64,000 nt of DNA from Alteriqipengyuania flavescens (GTDB lineage Bacteria; Pseudomonadota; Alphaproteobacteria; Sphingomonadales; Sphingomonadaceae), in NCBI RefSeq assembly GCF_030406725.1, contig NZ_CP129107.1:2522501-2586500 (forward strand). The letters are read 5' to 3'. Both the position numbers and the translations under genes were made by a program. A model generated the notes under the pieces. It was not told the origin of the DNA and did not search any database. It saw nothing but the letters and a program-made list of their open reading frames with translations. Positions 54,233 to 63,110 of the stretch are shown here, one piece after another. The first letter of the stretch is position 1; every line of letters begins with the position of its first letter.

Positions 54233-55747
54233 TCACCCCAGCCCCGCCGCCTGCATCAGCGCTGCGGTGCTGGGGTCGAATTCCGCATCGCCGTTGTCGA
54301 GAGACTTGGCGATGGCCTTGCCCAGTTCGACGCCGAACTGGTCGAAGGGGTTGATCCCCATCAGCACGGCATTGGCGAAGGTGCGGTGTTCGTGGAAGGC
54401 GATCAGTGCGCCGACGGTGGCTGCGTCGAGATCGTCGCACAGCATCGTCGCGCTGGGCCGGTCGCCGGGATAGCTGCGCGCCGGGTCGTCGCTTTGCTGG
54501 CCGGCCATCAGCGCGGCGCCCTGGGCAAAGCAGTTCATCAGCAGCGTGCGGTGGTGCGCCTCGTCCAGTTCGTCGCCCGCTTCGATGCTGGCGATGAAGT
54601 CCACCGGGACAAGGTTCGTGCCCTGGTGGAGAAGCTGAAACACCGCGTGCTGCGCATCGGTGCCCACCCCGCCCCAGGTGATCGGCGCGGTCGCCCCATT
54701 CACGGGCTCACCACCCGCAGTCACAGCCTTGCCGTTGCTCTCCATTTCGAGTTGCTGGAGATAGTCGGGCAGCAGCGCCAGCCGCTCGTCATAGGCGAAG
54801 CACGCTCGCGTCTGGCAGCCGCGTAGGCGGGTGTAGTACTGGTCTGCAAAGGCCGCGCGCAGCGGCAGGTTGGCCCGGCCGTCGGCATCGCGGAAATGCT
54901 CGTCCATCGCGCGCGCGCCGGCGAGCATGGCGGCGAATTCCTCGTATCCCACGGCTAGCGCCACCGGGAAACCGATGCTCGACCACAGCGAATAGCGCCC
55001 GCCCACGCTTTCGGGGAATGGCAGGACGCGCGTCTCGTCGACGCCGAATTCGACCGCCTTTTCCGGGCTGGCGGTCAGCGCCACCACGCGGCCATGCGGA
55101 TCGGATACTCCGCCATCGCGCAGCCACTTGATGGCGCTGGCGGCGTTGGTCATCGTCTCGGTCGTGGTGAAGGTCTTGCTGGCCACCGCGACGATCGTTG
55201 TCGCCGGGTCGCACGCTTCCATTGCCGCTTCCAGCGCGACGCCGTCGATGTTGGAGACCACGTGGCAATCGACCATCGCGACGTCCCAGGCGAGCGCGCG
55301 CAAGGCCATCGCCGGGCCCAATGCGCTGCCGCCGATGCCGATGTGGATGCAGTGCTTTACCTCGCCCATTGCGCCGCCGTTGATGGCCTCGACCAGCGCC
55401 CGCATCCGGTGGTGGAGCGCCTGGGCCTCCTCCACGTCGGCCTCCGCACCGACACCGCGCTGCGCGGTATGTGTCGCGGCGCGGCCTTCCGTGACGTTGA
55501 CGACCTCTCCGGTCAGCAGCGCCTGGCGGTGGGCCTCGAAATCCGCGGCTTCGGCCAGCTTCTCGAACCCTTCGAGCAATGCCTCGTCGAGATGGGTCTT
55601 GGACCAGTCGAAAGTGATCCCCCCGCCATCCCATTCGAGCCGGTGCGACAGCAAATCGAGCCGGTTGCTGCTCGCAAACAGTTCCTTCAGCGTGCGCGTG
55701 GGGAGGTTTTCGAGGGCGGTCCATGCCGCCTGCATTGCATCGCTCAC
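54233..55747 (-). CDS. pgi: Glucose-6-phosphate isomerase
   Basis: A 504-residue glycolytic isomerase. The sugar-isomerase segments HIGIGGSALGPAMALRAL and VASKTFTTTETMTNA are present, as are GGRYSLWSSIGFPVAL (signature 1) and the C-terminal INPFDQFGVELGKAIAKSL (signature 2). Length is slightly below the Escherichia coli form and typical here. It is divergent from lepB with about 150 bp between. The 286-bp gap at its 3' end holds no certain gene. Confidence 0.96.
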   Translation of the reverse strand: MSDAMQAAWTALENLPTRTLKELFASSNRLDLLSHRLEWDGGGITFDWSKTHLDEALLEGFEKLAEAADFEAHRQALLTGEVVNVTEGRAATHTAQRGVGAEADVEEAQALHHRMRALVEAINGGAMGEVKHCIHIGIGGSALGPAMALRALAWDVAMVDCHVVSNIDGVALEAAMEACDPATTIVAVASKTFTTTETMTNAASAIKWLRDGGVSDPHGRVVALTASPEKAVEFGVDETRVLPFPESVGGRYSLWSSIGFPVALAVGYEEFAAMLAGARAMDEHFRDADGRANLPLRAAFADQYYTRLRGCQTRACFAYDERLALLPDYLQQLEMESNGKAVTAGGEPVNGATAPITWGGVGTDAQHAVFQLLHQGTNLVPVDFIASIEAGDELDEAHHRTLLMNCFAQGAALMAGQQSDDPARSYPGDRPSATMLCDDLDAATVGALIAFHEHRTFANAVLMGINPFDQFGVELGKAIAKSLDNGDAEFDPSTAALMQAAGLG

Positions 55748-55896
55748 CGTGTCGTTCCTCGTCGGATGGCCATTTCGTATTCCGTGCGCCTACCCTCCCC
55801 TGCGCCTATTGCAAGGGCGGCAGAGGCTTGGGCGCGCGCGAATTCCTATGCGCATTTGCCTTGACTGTACGCGGCGCGGCAAACAACAGGGCGACG

Positions 55897-56730
55897 ATGA
55901 GCGAAACGACTGCAGAGACCGCCGAAAAGGCACCCGCGACGGACGAGAAGAAGGCCAGGAAAGAAGGGCCGTTCTGGCTGTTCGTGGTCAAGCTGGTACT
56001 GGCGGTGCTGATCTTCCGCAGCTTCCTGTTCGCACCCTTCACCATTCCCAGCGAATCCATGCTGCCGACGCTGTGGAAGGGCGATTACCTGTTCGTGTCC
56101 AAATGGCCCTATGGCTACACGCGTTATTCGATGCCGTGGAACGCGCCCGTCATCCCCGGCCGCATCCTTGCCAGCGATCCCGAACGCGGCGACGTGGCGG
56201 TGTTCAAACACCCGGTCGACAAGTCCGATTACATCAAGCGCGTGATCGGCGTGCCGGGCGACCAGATCCAGATGGAAGCTGGGCGCCTGTTCATCAATGG
56301 CGAGGCGGTCGAGAAGCGCCGGATCGAGGATTTCGTTATTCCCCTGTCCGACAACACGACCTGCCACCCGCTCGCCGAAACGGTGCCTTTGACCGGCGGT
56401 GGGCAAGGCTGCCGCTACAAGCAGTATCGCGAGACGCTGCCGGGCGGGCGCAGCTACAACGTACTCGACCTGGCGCAGACCCCGCAGGATTCGACCCGCG
56501 TCTTCGTGGTGCCGGAAGGCCATTTCTTCGCCATGGGTGACAATCGCGACAATTCGCAGGACAGCCGCTTCCCGGCGGTCGCACAGGGAGGCATCGGTAT
56601 CGTCGACCAGCAGTATCTCGTCGGCCGGGCCAGCGCGATCGCCTTTTCCACCGACGGTTCGGCCAATTGGTTCCTGCCGTGGACCTGGTTCAGTGCCGCG
56701 CGTTGGGGCCGCATCGGCGACGGGGTATGA
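55897..56730 (+). CDS. lepB: Signal peptidase I
   Basis: A 277-residue inner-membrane serine peptidase that removes Sec and Tat signal peptides. It has a single membrane helix (about residues 26-46) after a charged cytoplasmic N-terminus. The catalytic residues are Ser54 in PSESMLPTL and Lys114 in DYIKRVIGVPGD, and GDNRDNSQDSR follows. The ATG at 55897 is preceded by an AACAGGGCGACG ribosome site. Its stop overlaps the rnc ATG. Confidence 0.96.
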   Translation: MSETTAETAEKAPATDEKKARKEGPFWLFVVKLVLAVLIFRSFLFAPFTIPSESMLPTLWKGDYLFVSKWPYGYTRYSMPWNAPVIPGRILASDPERGDVAVFKHPVDKSDYIKRVIGVPGDQIQMEAGRLFINGEAVEKRRIEDFVIPLSDNTTCHPLAETVPLTGGGQGCRYKQYRETLPGGRSYNVLDLAQTPQDSTRVFVVPEGHFFAMGDNRDNSQDSRFPAVAQGGIGIVDQQYLVGRASAIAFSTDGSANWFLPWTWFSAARWGRIGDGV

Positions 56731-57401
56731 CCGGGACGCTCCCTCCCGAAACCATCCGATGGCTCGAAGATCTCGGGCTTCACCCACAGGACAACGACCT
56801 GTGGGCCGCCGCCCTGACTCACGGCAGCGCCGATGCGCAGCGCAATTACGAGCGACTGGAGTTCGTCGGCGACCGGGTGCTGGGCCTCTCGATCGCCCGG
56901 TGGCTCTACGACCTCGAAAGCGCAGCCGAGGGGGAACTGGCCCAGCGTCTCAATGCGCTCGTCTCGCGCCGCATGTGCGCGACCGTCGCCCGCCGGATCG
57001 GGGTGGCCGACCACGTCCGGCTGGGCAAGCAGGCGCGCGAGGATGGCGGGGCGGGTAGCGACAACATCCTGGGCGACGTGATGGAAGCGATGCTGGGCGC
57101 CGCGCTGCTCGAACACGGGTTCGACGTCGCGCGCGATTTCGTTCGCCGCGAATGGGGCGACGCGGTGGAAAGCGATGCGGGCCGCGCGAAACACCCCAAG
57201 TCCGCCCTGCAGGAATGGGCCGCCGCCAACCGCCGCCGCCCGCCCGAATACACCGTCCTCGACCGCAGCGGGCCGGATCACAGCGCTCAGTTCACCGTGC
57301 GCGTATCGGTGAACAAGGTGGGCGAGGCGGAGGCCACCGCCAGCAGCAAGCAGGACGCCGAAACCGCCGCCGCGCGGGCCTTCATGAAACGATATGGCTG
57401 A
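56727..57401 (+). CDS. rnc: Ribonuclease III
   Basis: A 224-residue double-strand-specific endoribonuclease that processes rRNA precursors and other duplex RNAs. The catalytic signature NYERLEFVGDRVLG is at 40-53, followed by ILGDVMEAMLGA with the second acidic site. The C-terminal dsRNA-binding domain starts near residue 150 (HPKSALQEWAA) and ends KQDAETAAARAFM. The ATG at 56727 overlaps the lepB stop (ATGA). lepB-rnc-era is a classic cluster. Confidence 0.96.
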   Translation: MTGTLPPETIRWLEDLGLHPQDNDLWAAALTHGSADAQRNYERLEFVGDRVLGLSIARWLYDLESAAEGELAQRLNALVSRRMCATVARRIGVADHVRLGKQAREDGGAGSDNILGDVMEAMLGAALLEHGFDVARDFVRREWGDAVESDAGRAKHPKSALQEWAAANRRRPPEYTVLDRSGPDHSAQFTVRVSVNKVGEAEATASSKQDAETAAARAFMKRYG

Positions 57402-58305
57402 GTTGATGACAGATCAGAACAAATGCGGCGTCGTCGCCGTGATCGGCGCCCCCAATGCGGGCAAGTCCACGCTGGTGAACCAGCTGGTCGGCCAGAAGGT
57501 CGCAATTACCAGCCCCAAGGCGCAGACGACGCGTGCGCGGATACTCGGCATTGCGCTGCATGGCGACACGCAGATCGTCCTCGCCGACACGCCCGGCATT
57601 TTCGCCCCTCGCCGCCGGCTCGACCGGGCGATGGTCAACGCGGCGTGGGAAGGTACGAACAGTGCCGATGCGATCCTGCTGATGGTCGATCCGATCAAGC
57701 AGCGCCGGCACGAGCTCGAACCGCTGCTGGAGAAGCTGAAAGACCGGCCGGAGCGCAAGCTGCTGGCGATCAACAAGGTCGACAAGGCGGTGAAGGAGCC
57801 GATGCTGGCGCTGGCGCAGGAGCTGGACGAGAAAGGCGATTTCGCGGAGATTTTCTTCGTCTCGGCCCTGACCGGTGACGGCGTGCCGGAACTGAAGGAC
57901 CACCTCGCCGCGCTGATGCCGGATGGGCCGTGGCTTTATCCAGAAGACCAGGTGTCCGACGCCAGCGAACGGCTGCTGGCCGCGGAAGTCACCCGCGAGC
58001 AGCTCTACCTGCAACTGCGCGACGAGCTGCCCTACGACGCGGCAGTCCGGCACGAGGCCTATACCGAGCGCGCCGATGGAAGCGTGGATATCCGCCAGCA
58101 GATCGTTGTCGAGCGCGACGGTCAGAAGGCCATCGTACTCGGCAAGGGCGGCAGCCAGATCAAGGCCATCGGCGAGGCTGCGCGCAAGGAACTGTCCGAA
58201 ATCCTGGGGCGCAAGGTCCACCTGTTCCTTCACGTGAAGGCCGAAGAAGGCTGGGAAGAAAAGCGTGAATTCTACGAGGATCTCGGGCTGGACTGGGTGC
58301 AGTAA
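57394..58305 (+). CDS. era: GTPase Era
   Basis: A 303-residue GTPase needed for 30S ribosome maturation; it binds the 3' end of 16S rRNA. G1 GAPNAGKST, G2 TTRARILGI, G3 DTPGI and G4 NKVD are present. The C-terminal KH domain contains VLGKGGSQIKAIGEAARKEL. The ATG at 57394 overlaps the rnc stop; another in-frame ATG at 57406 lies just past it, and either could be used. Its end marks the end of the lepB-rnc-era unit. Confidence 0.97.
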   Translation: MAELMTDQNKCGVVAVIGAPNAGKSTLVNQLVGQKVAITSPKAQTTRARILGIALHGDTQIVLADTPGIFAPRRRLDRAMVNAAWEGTNSADAILLMVDPIKQRRHELEPLLEKLKDRPERKLLAINKVDKAVKEPMLALAQELDEKGDFAEIFFVSALTGDGVPELKDHLAALMPDGPWLYPEDQVSDASERLLAAEVTREQLYLQLRDELPYDAAVRHEAYTERADGSVDIRQQIVVERDGQKAIVLGKGGSQIKAIGEAARKELSEILGRKVHLFLHVKAEEGWEEKREFYEDLGLDWVQ

Positions 58306-58398
58306 GGTCCGGCTGGCACAAAGGCAGTAGCCCGCCTGTCGGATCGCGTGGACAAGCGCCCGGCACTATCCATGGGTCTCCGACAAAAGGAGGCTTTT

Positions 58399-58569
58399 AT
58401 GCAGAATATCCGTGATCTCGACGCACTCGAACTTGCTGCCGTCAACGGCGCAGGCGACATCATCTCCGAACTGGCAGAGCGTTTTCCGAACGGCGAATGG
58501 GACGGCAGCACTTTCTGGCCGAATGGCGTGCCGCAACCGACGCCGAGCTACATCCCCCTGCCGTACTGA
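58399..58569 (+). CDS. Short peptide with a double-glycine-type leader, bacteriocin-like
   Basis: A 56-residue peptide. An AAAGGAGG ribosome site precedes the ATG at 58399. The leader MQNIRDLDALELAAVNGAG matches the LxxxELxxVxGG form of leaders cut by C39-type peptidase transporters, with cleavage expected after Gly19. The core (37 residues) starts DIISELAERF and is rich in Trp, Asn, Gly and Pro, ending PSYIPLPY. No Cys is present, so thioether or disulfide types are excluded. No transporter, immunity or modification gene is adjacent. A longer reading from 58348 has no ribosome site. Bacteriocin or signalling peptide is an inference. Confidence 0.6.
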   Translation: MQNIRDLDALELAAVNGAGDIISELAERFPNGEWDGSTFWPNGVPQPTPSYIPLPY

Positions 58570-58580
58570 TCGGCAAGCCG

Positions 58581-58616
58581 CGATGCCGGGTGCGCACGCT
58601 GCGCGACCCGGCATCG
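58581..58616 (+). terminator. Hairpin after the leader-peptide gene
   Basis: CGATGCCGGGT (58581-58591) pairs with ACCCGGCATCG (58606-58616), with an inner GCGC/GCGC stem. It starts 11 bp after the stop of the short peptide gene. There is no T-run, so it is either a rho-dependent or pausing structure rather than a classic terminator. Confidence 0.5.
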
Positions 58617-58669
58617 TAGCGGCGAGGGGAGCATACCCTCACGTGCGCTGTCGCGAGGGACGACGCGAC

Positions 58670-58852
58670 CTAACGTTTCTTGGCGATGCCGATCTTGTTC
58701 TTCTTGGCGAAATCCTTCGTCGATTCCTCGCTCCGGCCAAGCGCCTTGGCGATCTGCTTGAGGCCCTGCCCCTTGCCCGCCAGCAGCCTGAGCTGGGCCG
58801 CCTCGTCGGCATTCCACGGCTGCTTGTGCCGCTCGAAGCGCTCCTTCGCCAT
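58670..58852 (-). CDS. Small helix-turn-helix protein coupled to topA
   Basis: A 60-residue basic protein. The central part WNADEAAQLRLLAGKGQGLK then QIAKALGRSEESTKDFAKK resembles a SANT/Myb or GcrA-like helix-turn-helix, with conserved Trp and evenly spaced helices. The C-terminus is basic (NKIGIAKKR). The ATG overlaps the topA TGA (ATGA), so it is translated with topA. I recognise no named family, but such short HTH proteins are common in alphaproteobacteria. DNA binding is an inference from sequence. Confidence 0.75.
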   Translation of the reverse strand: MAKERFERHKQPWNADEAAQLRLLAGKGQGLKQIAKALGRSEESTKDFAKKNKIGIAKKR

Positions 58853-61425
58853 CAGTCGGCCTTCTTCGCTGGCGTCTTCTTGGCAGTTGCCTTCTTCGCC
58901 GGCGCCTTTTTCGCGGTCGCCTTCTTCTTCGGCGCGGCCTTCTTGCGAGCCTTCTTTTTGGCGGGCCCCTTGGCGGCGCGCGCATCGATCAGTTCGATCG
59001 CCTGCGCCTCGGTCACGTCCTCTGGCTTCATGTCCTTCGGGATGGTCGCATTGGTCGAGCCGTCGGTGACATAGGGGCCATAACGGCCCGGCATCACTTT
59101 CATTTCGCCTTCGCTGGTCGGGTGCTTGCCGAACGTCTTGATCGGCTCCGCCTTCTGGCGGCCGCCACCCTTGCGATTGGCCGCCTGGGCGAGGATGTCG
59201 ACCGCACGGTTCATCCCGACTTCGAACACTTCGCGCGTGTTCGACAGCTTCCCGTATTTGCCATCGTGGCGCAGGTACGGGCCGTAACGCCCTATGGCTG
59301 CTTCGATTTCCTTGCCGGTTTCCGGATGGGCACCGACGATACGCGGCAGGCTCAGCAATTTCAGGGCCCATTCCAAGTCGAAATCGTCGATGTCCTTGGG
59401 AATCGAGGCGCGCTTGGCCTCCTTGCCCTCGCCCAGCTGCACGTAGGGCCCGAAGCGCCCGGTCTTGCGCTCCACCGGCAGGCCGGATTCGGGATCCTGC
59501 CCCATGACCGCATCCTCGGCCTCGCCATCGGCGCCCGGCTGGCCGAACTTGCGGCGGAAATTGCACTCCGGGTAATTGTCGCAGGCGATGAAGGCCCCGA
59601 AGCGACCGCCGCGCAGCGACAGCCGCCCGCCCTCGCGCCCCTCGGCGATGCAGCGCGGACAGGCCCGCGGATCGGACCCGTCGGCGGTGGGCGGGAAGAG
59701 GTAGTCGGACAGGAATTCGTCCAGCTCCGCCGTCACTTCGGATGGCTGCTGTTCCATCACGTGGTCGGTGACGGGCTTGAAGTCCTTCCAGAACGCGTCG
59801 AGCAAGGCCTTGTAATCGGCCCGGCCGCCCGAGACTTCGTCCAGCTCGTCTTCCATGCCGGCGGTGAAATCGTACGCGACATAACGCGGGAAGAACCGTT
59901 CGAGAAACGATGTCAGGAGACGGCCCGAATCCTCGGCGAAGAACCGGTTTTTCTCCATCCGGACATAGTCGCGATCGCGCAACGTCTGGATCGTGCTGGC
60001 GTAGGTGGACGGGCGACCGATGCCTAGCTCCTCCAGCCGTTTGACAAGGCTCGCTTCGGCAAAGCGCGGCGGGGGCTGGGTGAAGTGCTGCGTCGCCTCG
60101 ACGCCCTTCTTCGCGGGCGCATCGCCTTCGCGGATAGCGGGCAACAGGCCTTCCTCGTCATCGTCGCGGTCGTCGAAGCCTTCCTGGTAGACGGCGAGGA
60201 AGCCGGGGAACTTCACCACCTGCCCGGTGGCACGCAGCGCGTGCATGCCGGTGCCTTCCTCGAGCGTCACGGTAGTCCGCTCGAGCCGCGCGGCGGCCAT
60301 CTGGCTCGCCATCGCGCGCTTGAAGATGAGGTCGTAAAGCCGCCCTTCGTCGCCCGAACCCGCCTTGTCGCGGCTGAAATTGGTCGGCCGGATCGCTTCG
60401 TGGGCTTCCTGAGTGTTTTTGGCCTTCGTCTTGTAAAAGCGCGGTTTTTCGGGGAGGAACGATCCGTCGTAGCGATCGCTGATGGCCTTGCGCAGATCGC
60501 TGACCGCGCCGGCGTCCATCTGCACGCCGTCGGTCCGCATGTAGGTGATCGCGCCCGCCTCGTACAGCGATTGGGCGCAGCGCATCGTGTGGCTGGCCGA
60601 AAAGCCCAGCTTGCGGGCGGCTTCCTGCTGCAGTGTCGAGGTGGTGAACGGCGGCGCCGGGTTGCGCGTCAGCGGCTTGGTTTCGACGCCCACGACCTTG
60701 AACGCGCCGGCTTCCACCGCAGCTTTCGCGCGAGTCGCGATGCCTTCCTCGCCCAGGTCCATCTTGCCGAGCTTCTTGCCTTCGAACTGGACCAGCCGCG
60801 CGTCGAATTCCGACCCGCCCTGCTCCAGCTTCGCGACGACGTTCCAGTATTCCTCCGCCCGGAAGGCTTCGATCTCGCGCTCGCGATCAACGATCAGGCG
60901 CAGGGCGACCGATTGCACGCGGCCCGCGCTCTTCGCGCCGGGCAGCTTGCGCCACAATACGGGGCTGAGCGTGAAGCCGAACAGGTAATCGAGCGCGCGC
61001 CGACCGAGATAGGCGTCGACGAGGTCGTGATCGATCCCGCGCGGGTGCTTCATGGCATCGAGCACGGCCGTCTTGGTGATGGCGTTGAACGTCACCCGGT
61101 CGACATCGGCGGGCAGCGCCTTGCGCTTCTTCAACAGCTCCTGGACATGCCAGCTGATCGCTTCCCCTTCGCGGTCGGGGTCGGTGGCGAGGACGAGGCG
61201 GTCGGCTTTCTTCGCCGCATCGGCAATCGCCTTCACCTGCGCGCGGTTGCGCTGGTCGGCATAGACTTCCCAGTCCATCGCGAAATCCTCGTCCGGTCGC
61301 ACGCTGCCGTCCTTGGGCGGCAGGTCGCGGACGTGGCCGTAGGAGGCGAGGACCTTGAAGTCCTTGCCGAGGTATTTCTCGATGGTCTTCGCCTTGGCGG
61401 GCGATTCGACGATGACAAGTTGCAT
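58852..61425 (-). CDS. topA: DNA topoisomerase I
   Basis: An 857-residue type IA topoisomerase that relaxes negative supercoils. The TOPRIM start is MQLVIVESPAKAKTIEKYLG; the catalytic tyrosine is in AITYMRTDG. Zinc-finger-like cysteines occur at CPRCIAEG and CDNYPECNF, followed by repeats of the GRYGPYV type. The C-terminus (last 40 residues) is a Lys-Ala tail (KKATAKKAPAKK), which is frequent in alphaproteobacteria and aids DNA binding. The stop overlaps the small HTH gene. Confidence 0.97.
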   Translation of the reverse strand: MQLVIVESPAKAKTIEKYLGKDFKVLASYGHVRDLPPKDGSVRPDEDFAMDWEVYADQRNRAQVKAIADAAKKADRLVLATDPDREGEAISWHVQELLKKRKALPADVDRVTFNAITKTAVLDAMKHPRGIDHDLVDAYLGRRALDYLFGFTLSPVLWRKLPGAKSAGRVQSVALRLIVDREREIEAFRAEEYWNVVAKLEQGGSEFDARLVQFEGKKLGKMDLGEEGIATRAKAAVEAGAFKVVGVETKPLTRNPAPPFTTSTLQQEAARKLGFSASHTMRCAQSLYEAGAITYMRTDGVQMDAGAVSDLRKAISDRYDGSFLPEKPRFYKTKAKNTQEAHEAIRPTNFSRDKAGSGDEGRLYDLIFKRAMASQMAAARLERTTVTLEEGTGMHALRATGQVVKFPGFLAVYQEGFDDRDDDEEGLLPAIREGDAPAKKGVEATQHFTQPPPRFAEASLVKRLEELGIGRPSTYASTIQTLRDRDYVRMEKNRFFAEDSGRLLTSFLERFFPRYVAYDFTAGMEDELDEVSGGRADYKALLDAFWKDFKPVTDHVMEQQPSEVTAELDEFLSDYLFPPTADGSDPRACPRCIAEGREGGRLSLRGGRFGAFIACDNYPECNFRRKFGQPGADGEAEDAVMGQDPESGLPVERKTGRFGPYVQLGEGKEAKRASIPKDIDDFDLEWALKLLSLPRIVGAHPETGKEIEAAIGRYGPYLRHDGKYGKLSNTREVFEVGMNRAVDILAQAANRKGGGRQKAEPIKTFGKHPTSEGEMKVMPGRYGPYVTDGSTNATIPKDMKPEDVTEAQAIELIDARAAKGPAKKKARKKAAPKKKATAKKAPAKKATAKKTPAKKAD

Positions 61426-61524
61426 GGGTGTGGGGGCAGTCCCTTACGTGTGTGTATGCGTATACGCGCGAAGGTGGGGTCGCGCTTCGCGGGTCGTCAA
61501 GCGGGATTAGCGTGCAACCTCGGG

Positions 61525-62004
61525 CTACGCTTTTGTGCGTCGATCTATGGCAATAGTTATTCCCCAGAAAAGGAAACCAGCAACGCCTCCCACTATCGCA
61601 ATAATTCCGATAAACTGCAGTTCGAGCCAATGTCCGTAAGCTGTTCTCACACCATTTAAAACCGTTGCGCGGCCGCCGACGCGAGCTGTATCTGCCGCTG
61701 GACCAAACATGCTAAGAATGATCCACGGGAGCGCCGCAATCGCTGCACCAGTTAAGGCGCAATTGACGGCATTGAACCTTACCCTTCGATACAAGAGAAG
61801 AAGTGCGGGAACGCCAAGAGTTAGAGTGAGAACATAGGCGAACGCCGCAAAGTCAATCGCAGTCCGCCATACACGTTCGAGATAATCTAAGCCTGAGTAC
61901 AGAGGCTGACCGAGCGCTAAGAGTATTGCGGCCACAGCCGGTGCGATAAGTGTTGCTAGCGCCAGACTCTTGCCGGACGGAATGAATTCTTCTTCGCTCT
62001 TCAT
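61525..62004 (-). CDS. Membrane protein of unknown function, AT-richer
   Basis: A 159-residue protein with four predicted membrane helices (about 13-35, 49-71, 80-102, 128-152). It starts MKSEEEFIPSGKSLALATL and ends in a short basic tail (AIDRRTKA). No family recognised. The ATG overlaps the dprA stop (ATGA), but 99 bp separate it from topA. Its base use is AT-richer than both neighbours, like the three small genes in the propionate operon. This suggests later insertion into the plsY-dprA-topA unit. Confidence 0.68.
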   Translation of the reverse strand: MKSEEEFIPSGKSLALATLIAPAVAAILLALGQPLYSGLDYLERVWRTAIDFAAFAYVLTLTLGVPALLLLYRRVRFNAVNCALTGAAIAALPWIILSMFGPAADTARVGGRATVLNGVRTAYGHWLELQFIGIIAIVGGVAGFLFWGITIAIDRRTKA

Positions 62005-63110
62005 TTCAATCCCTTAACACTCACCCGCCCCGCCGCGTGGCGCTCCAACAGCCCGGCAATCTCCAGCTCCAGCAGCGCCATTTGCACCGCCGCCGCGCTT
62101 GTCCCGGACTGGCGGATGAGTTCGTCCACCGCCACCGGCGCGGTGGTGAGGAGGCTGGCGATATCCGCTGGCTCCGCATCCTCGAAATCCTCGCCGTCCA
62201 TTCCAGCGAAGTCGAAGTGCTGCTCCACGGGCTCGCGGAAGGTGCTGCGCGGGGTTCCGTCGAAACTGCTGAGGAGTTCGATCACGTCCTCGGGCGCCTG
62301 CACTAGCACCGCGCCTTCGCGAATGAGGTGGTTGCAGCCCGTGCTGCGCGCTTCCAGCGGGCTGCCGGGGATCGCCATGACCTCCCGCCCTGCCTCACCC
62401 GCCAGCCGAGCGGTGATCAGGCTGCCTGACTTGGGCGCAGCTTCCACCACCAGCGTACCTGCGGCGAGCCCTGCGATAATGCGGTTGCGGCTGGGAAAGT
62501 GGCTGCCGCGCGGCTCCGTGCCCGGGGGTTGCTCTGCGATCAGCAGCCCCTCGCTGGCGATCCGCTCCTGCAGCTCGGCGTGCTGTGGCGGATAGGCGAT
62601 GTCGATGCCGCTGGCGATCACTCCGATGGTCGCCGGCAGCGCTCCTTCGTGCGCAGCCCCGTCGATCCCCCGAGCAAGGCCGGAAACCACGGTGAAGCCC
62701 GCATCGGCCAGCGCCCGCGCGAAATCGCGCGACAACTTGACCGCGGCGGCGCTGGCGTTGCGCGCACCGACCATCGCGACGCAGGGCCGCGCGGCCAGCG
62801 ACAGGTCGCCGCGCCAGGTGACGATGGGCGGCGCGCCCGGTGTTTCGGCCAGCAGTCGCGGATAGTCCGGCTGGTCGTGGAAGAGGTACTTCGCCCCGGC
62901 CCGGCGCGTCGCTGCGACCTCTGCCTCGATCTTCGCTTCCGGCGCCGCGCGATAGGCGCGCCCGCCGCGCTTGGCGAGATCGGGCAGTGCCGCGATCGCC
63001 TCTGCCGCCGTGCCGAAACGGCGCAGCAGCTGCGCATAGCTGACCGGGCCGATGTTGGGCGATCGCAGCAGCCGGATCCGGGCGAACGCCTCGTCCTGGG
63101 AGAGCGTCAC
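62001..63110 (-). CDS. dprA: DNA-processing protein DprA
   Basis: A 369-residue protein that loads RecA onto incoming single-stranded DNA in transformation. It has an N-terminal SAM-like helical part (about 1-70), then the Rossmann-fold core with VAMVGARNAS, VVSGLARGIDGAAH, RNRIIAGLAAGTLVVEA and GCNHLIREGA. A C-terminal winged-helix region (DLA-like domain; VDELIRQSGTSAAAVQMALLELE) follows. A GTG start at 63110 overlaps the plsY stop (GTGA). Other competence genes are not in the window. Confidence 0.94.
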   Translation of the reverse strand: MTLSQDEAFARIRLLRSPNIGPVSYAQLLRRFGTAAEAIAALPDLAKRGGRAYRAAPEAKIEAEVAATRRAGAKYLFHDQPDYPRLLAETPGAPPIVTWRGDLSLAARPCVAMVGARNASAAAVKLSRDFARALADAGFTVVSGLARGIDGAAHEGALPATIGVIASGIDIAYPPQHAELQERIASEGLLIAEQPPGTEPRGSHFPSRNRIIAGLAAGTLVVEAAPKSGSLITARLAGEAGREVMAIPGSPLEARSTGCNHLIREGAVLVQAPEDVIELLSSFDGTPRSTFREPVEQHFDFAGMDGEDFEDAEPADIASLLTTAPVAVDELIRQSGTSAAAVQMALLELEIAGLLERHAAGRVSVKGLK

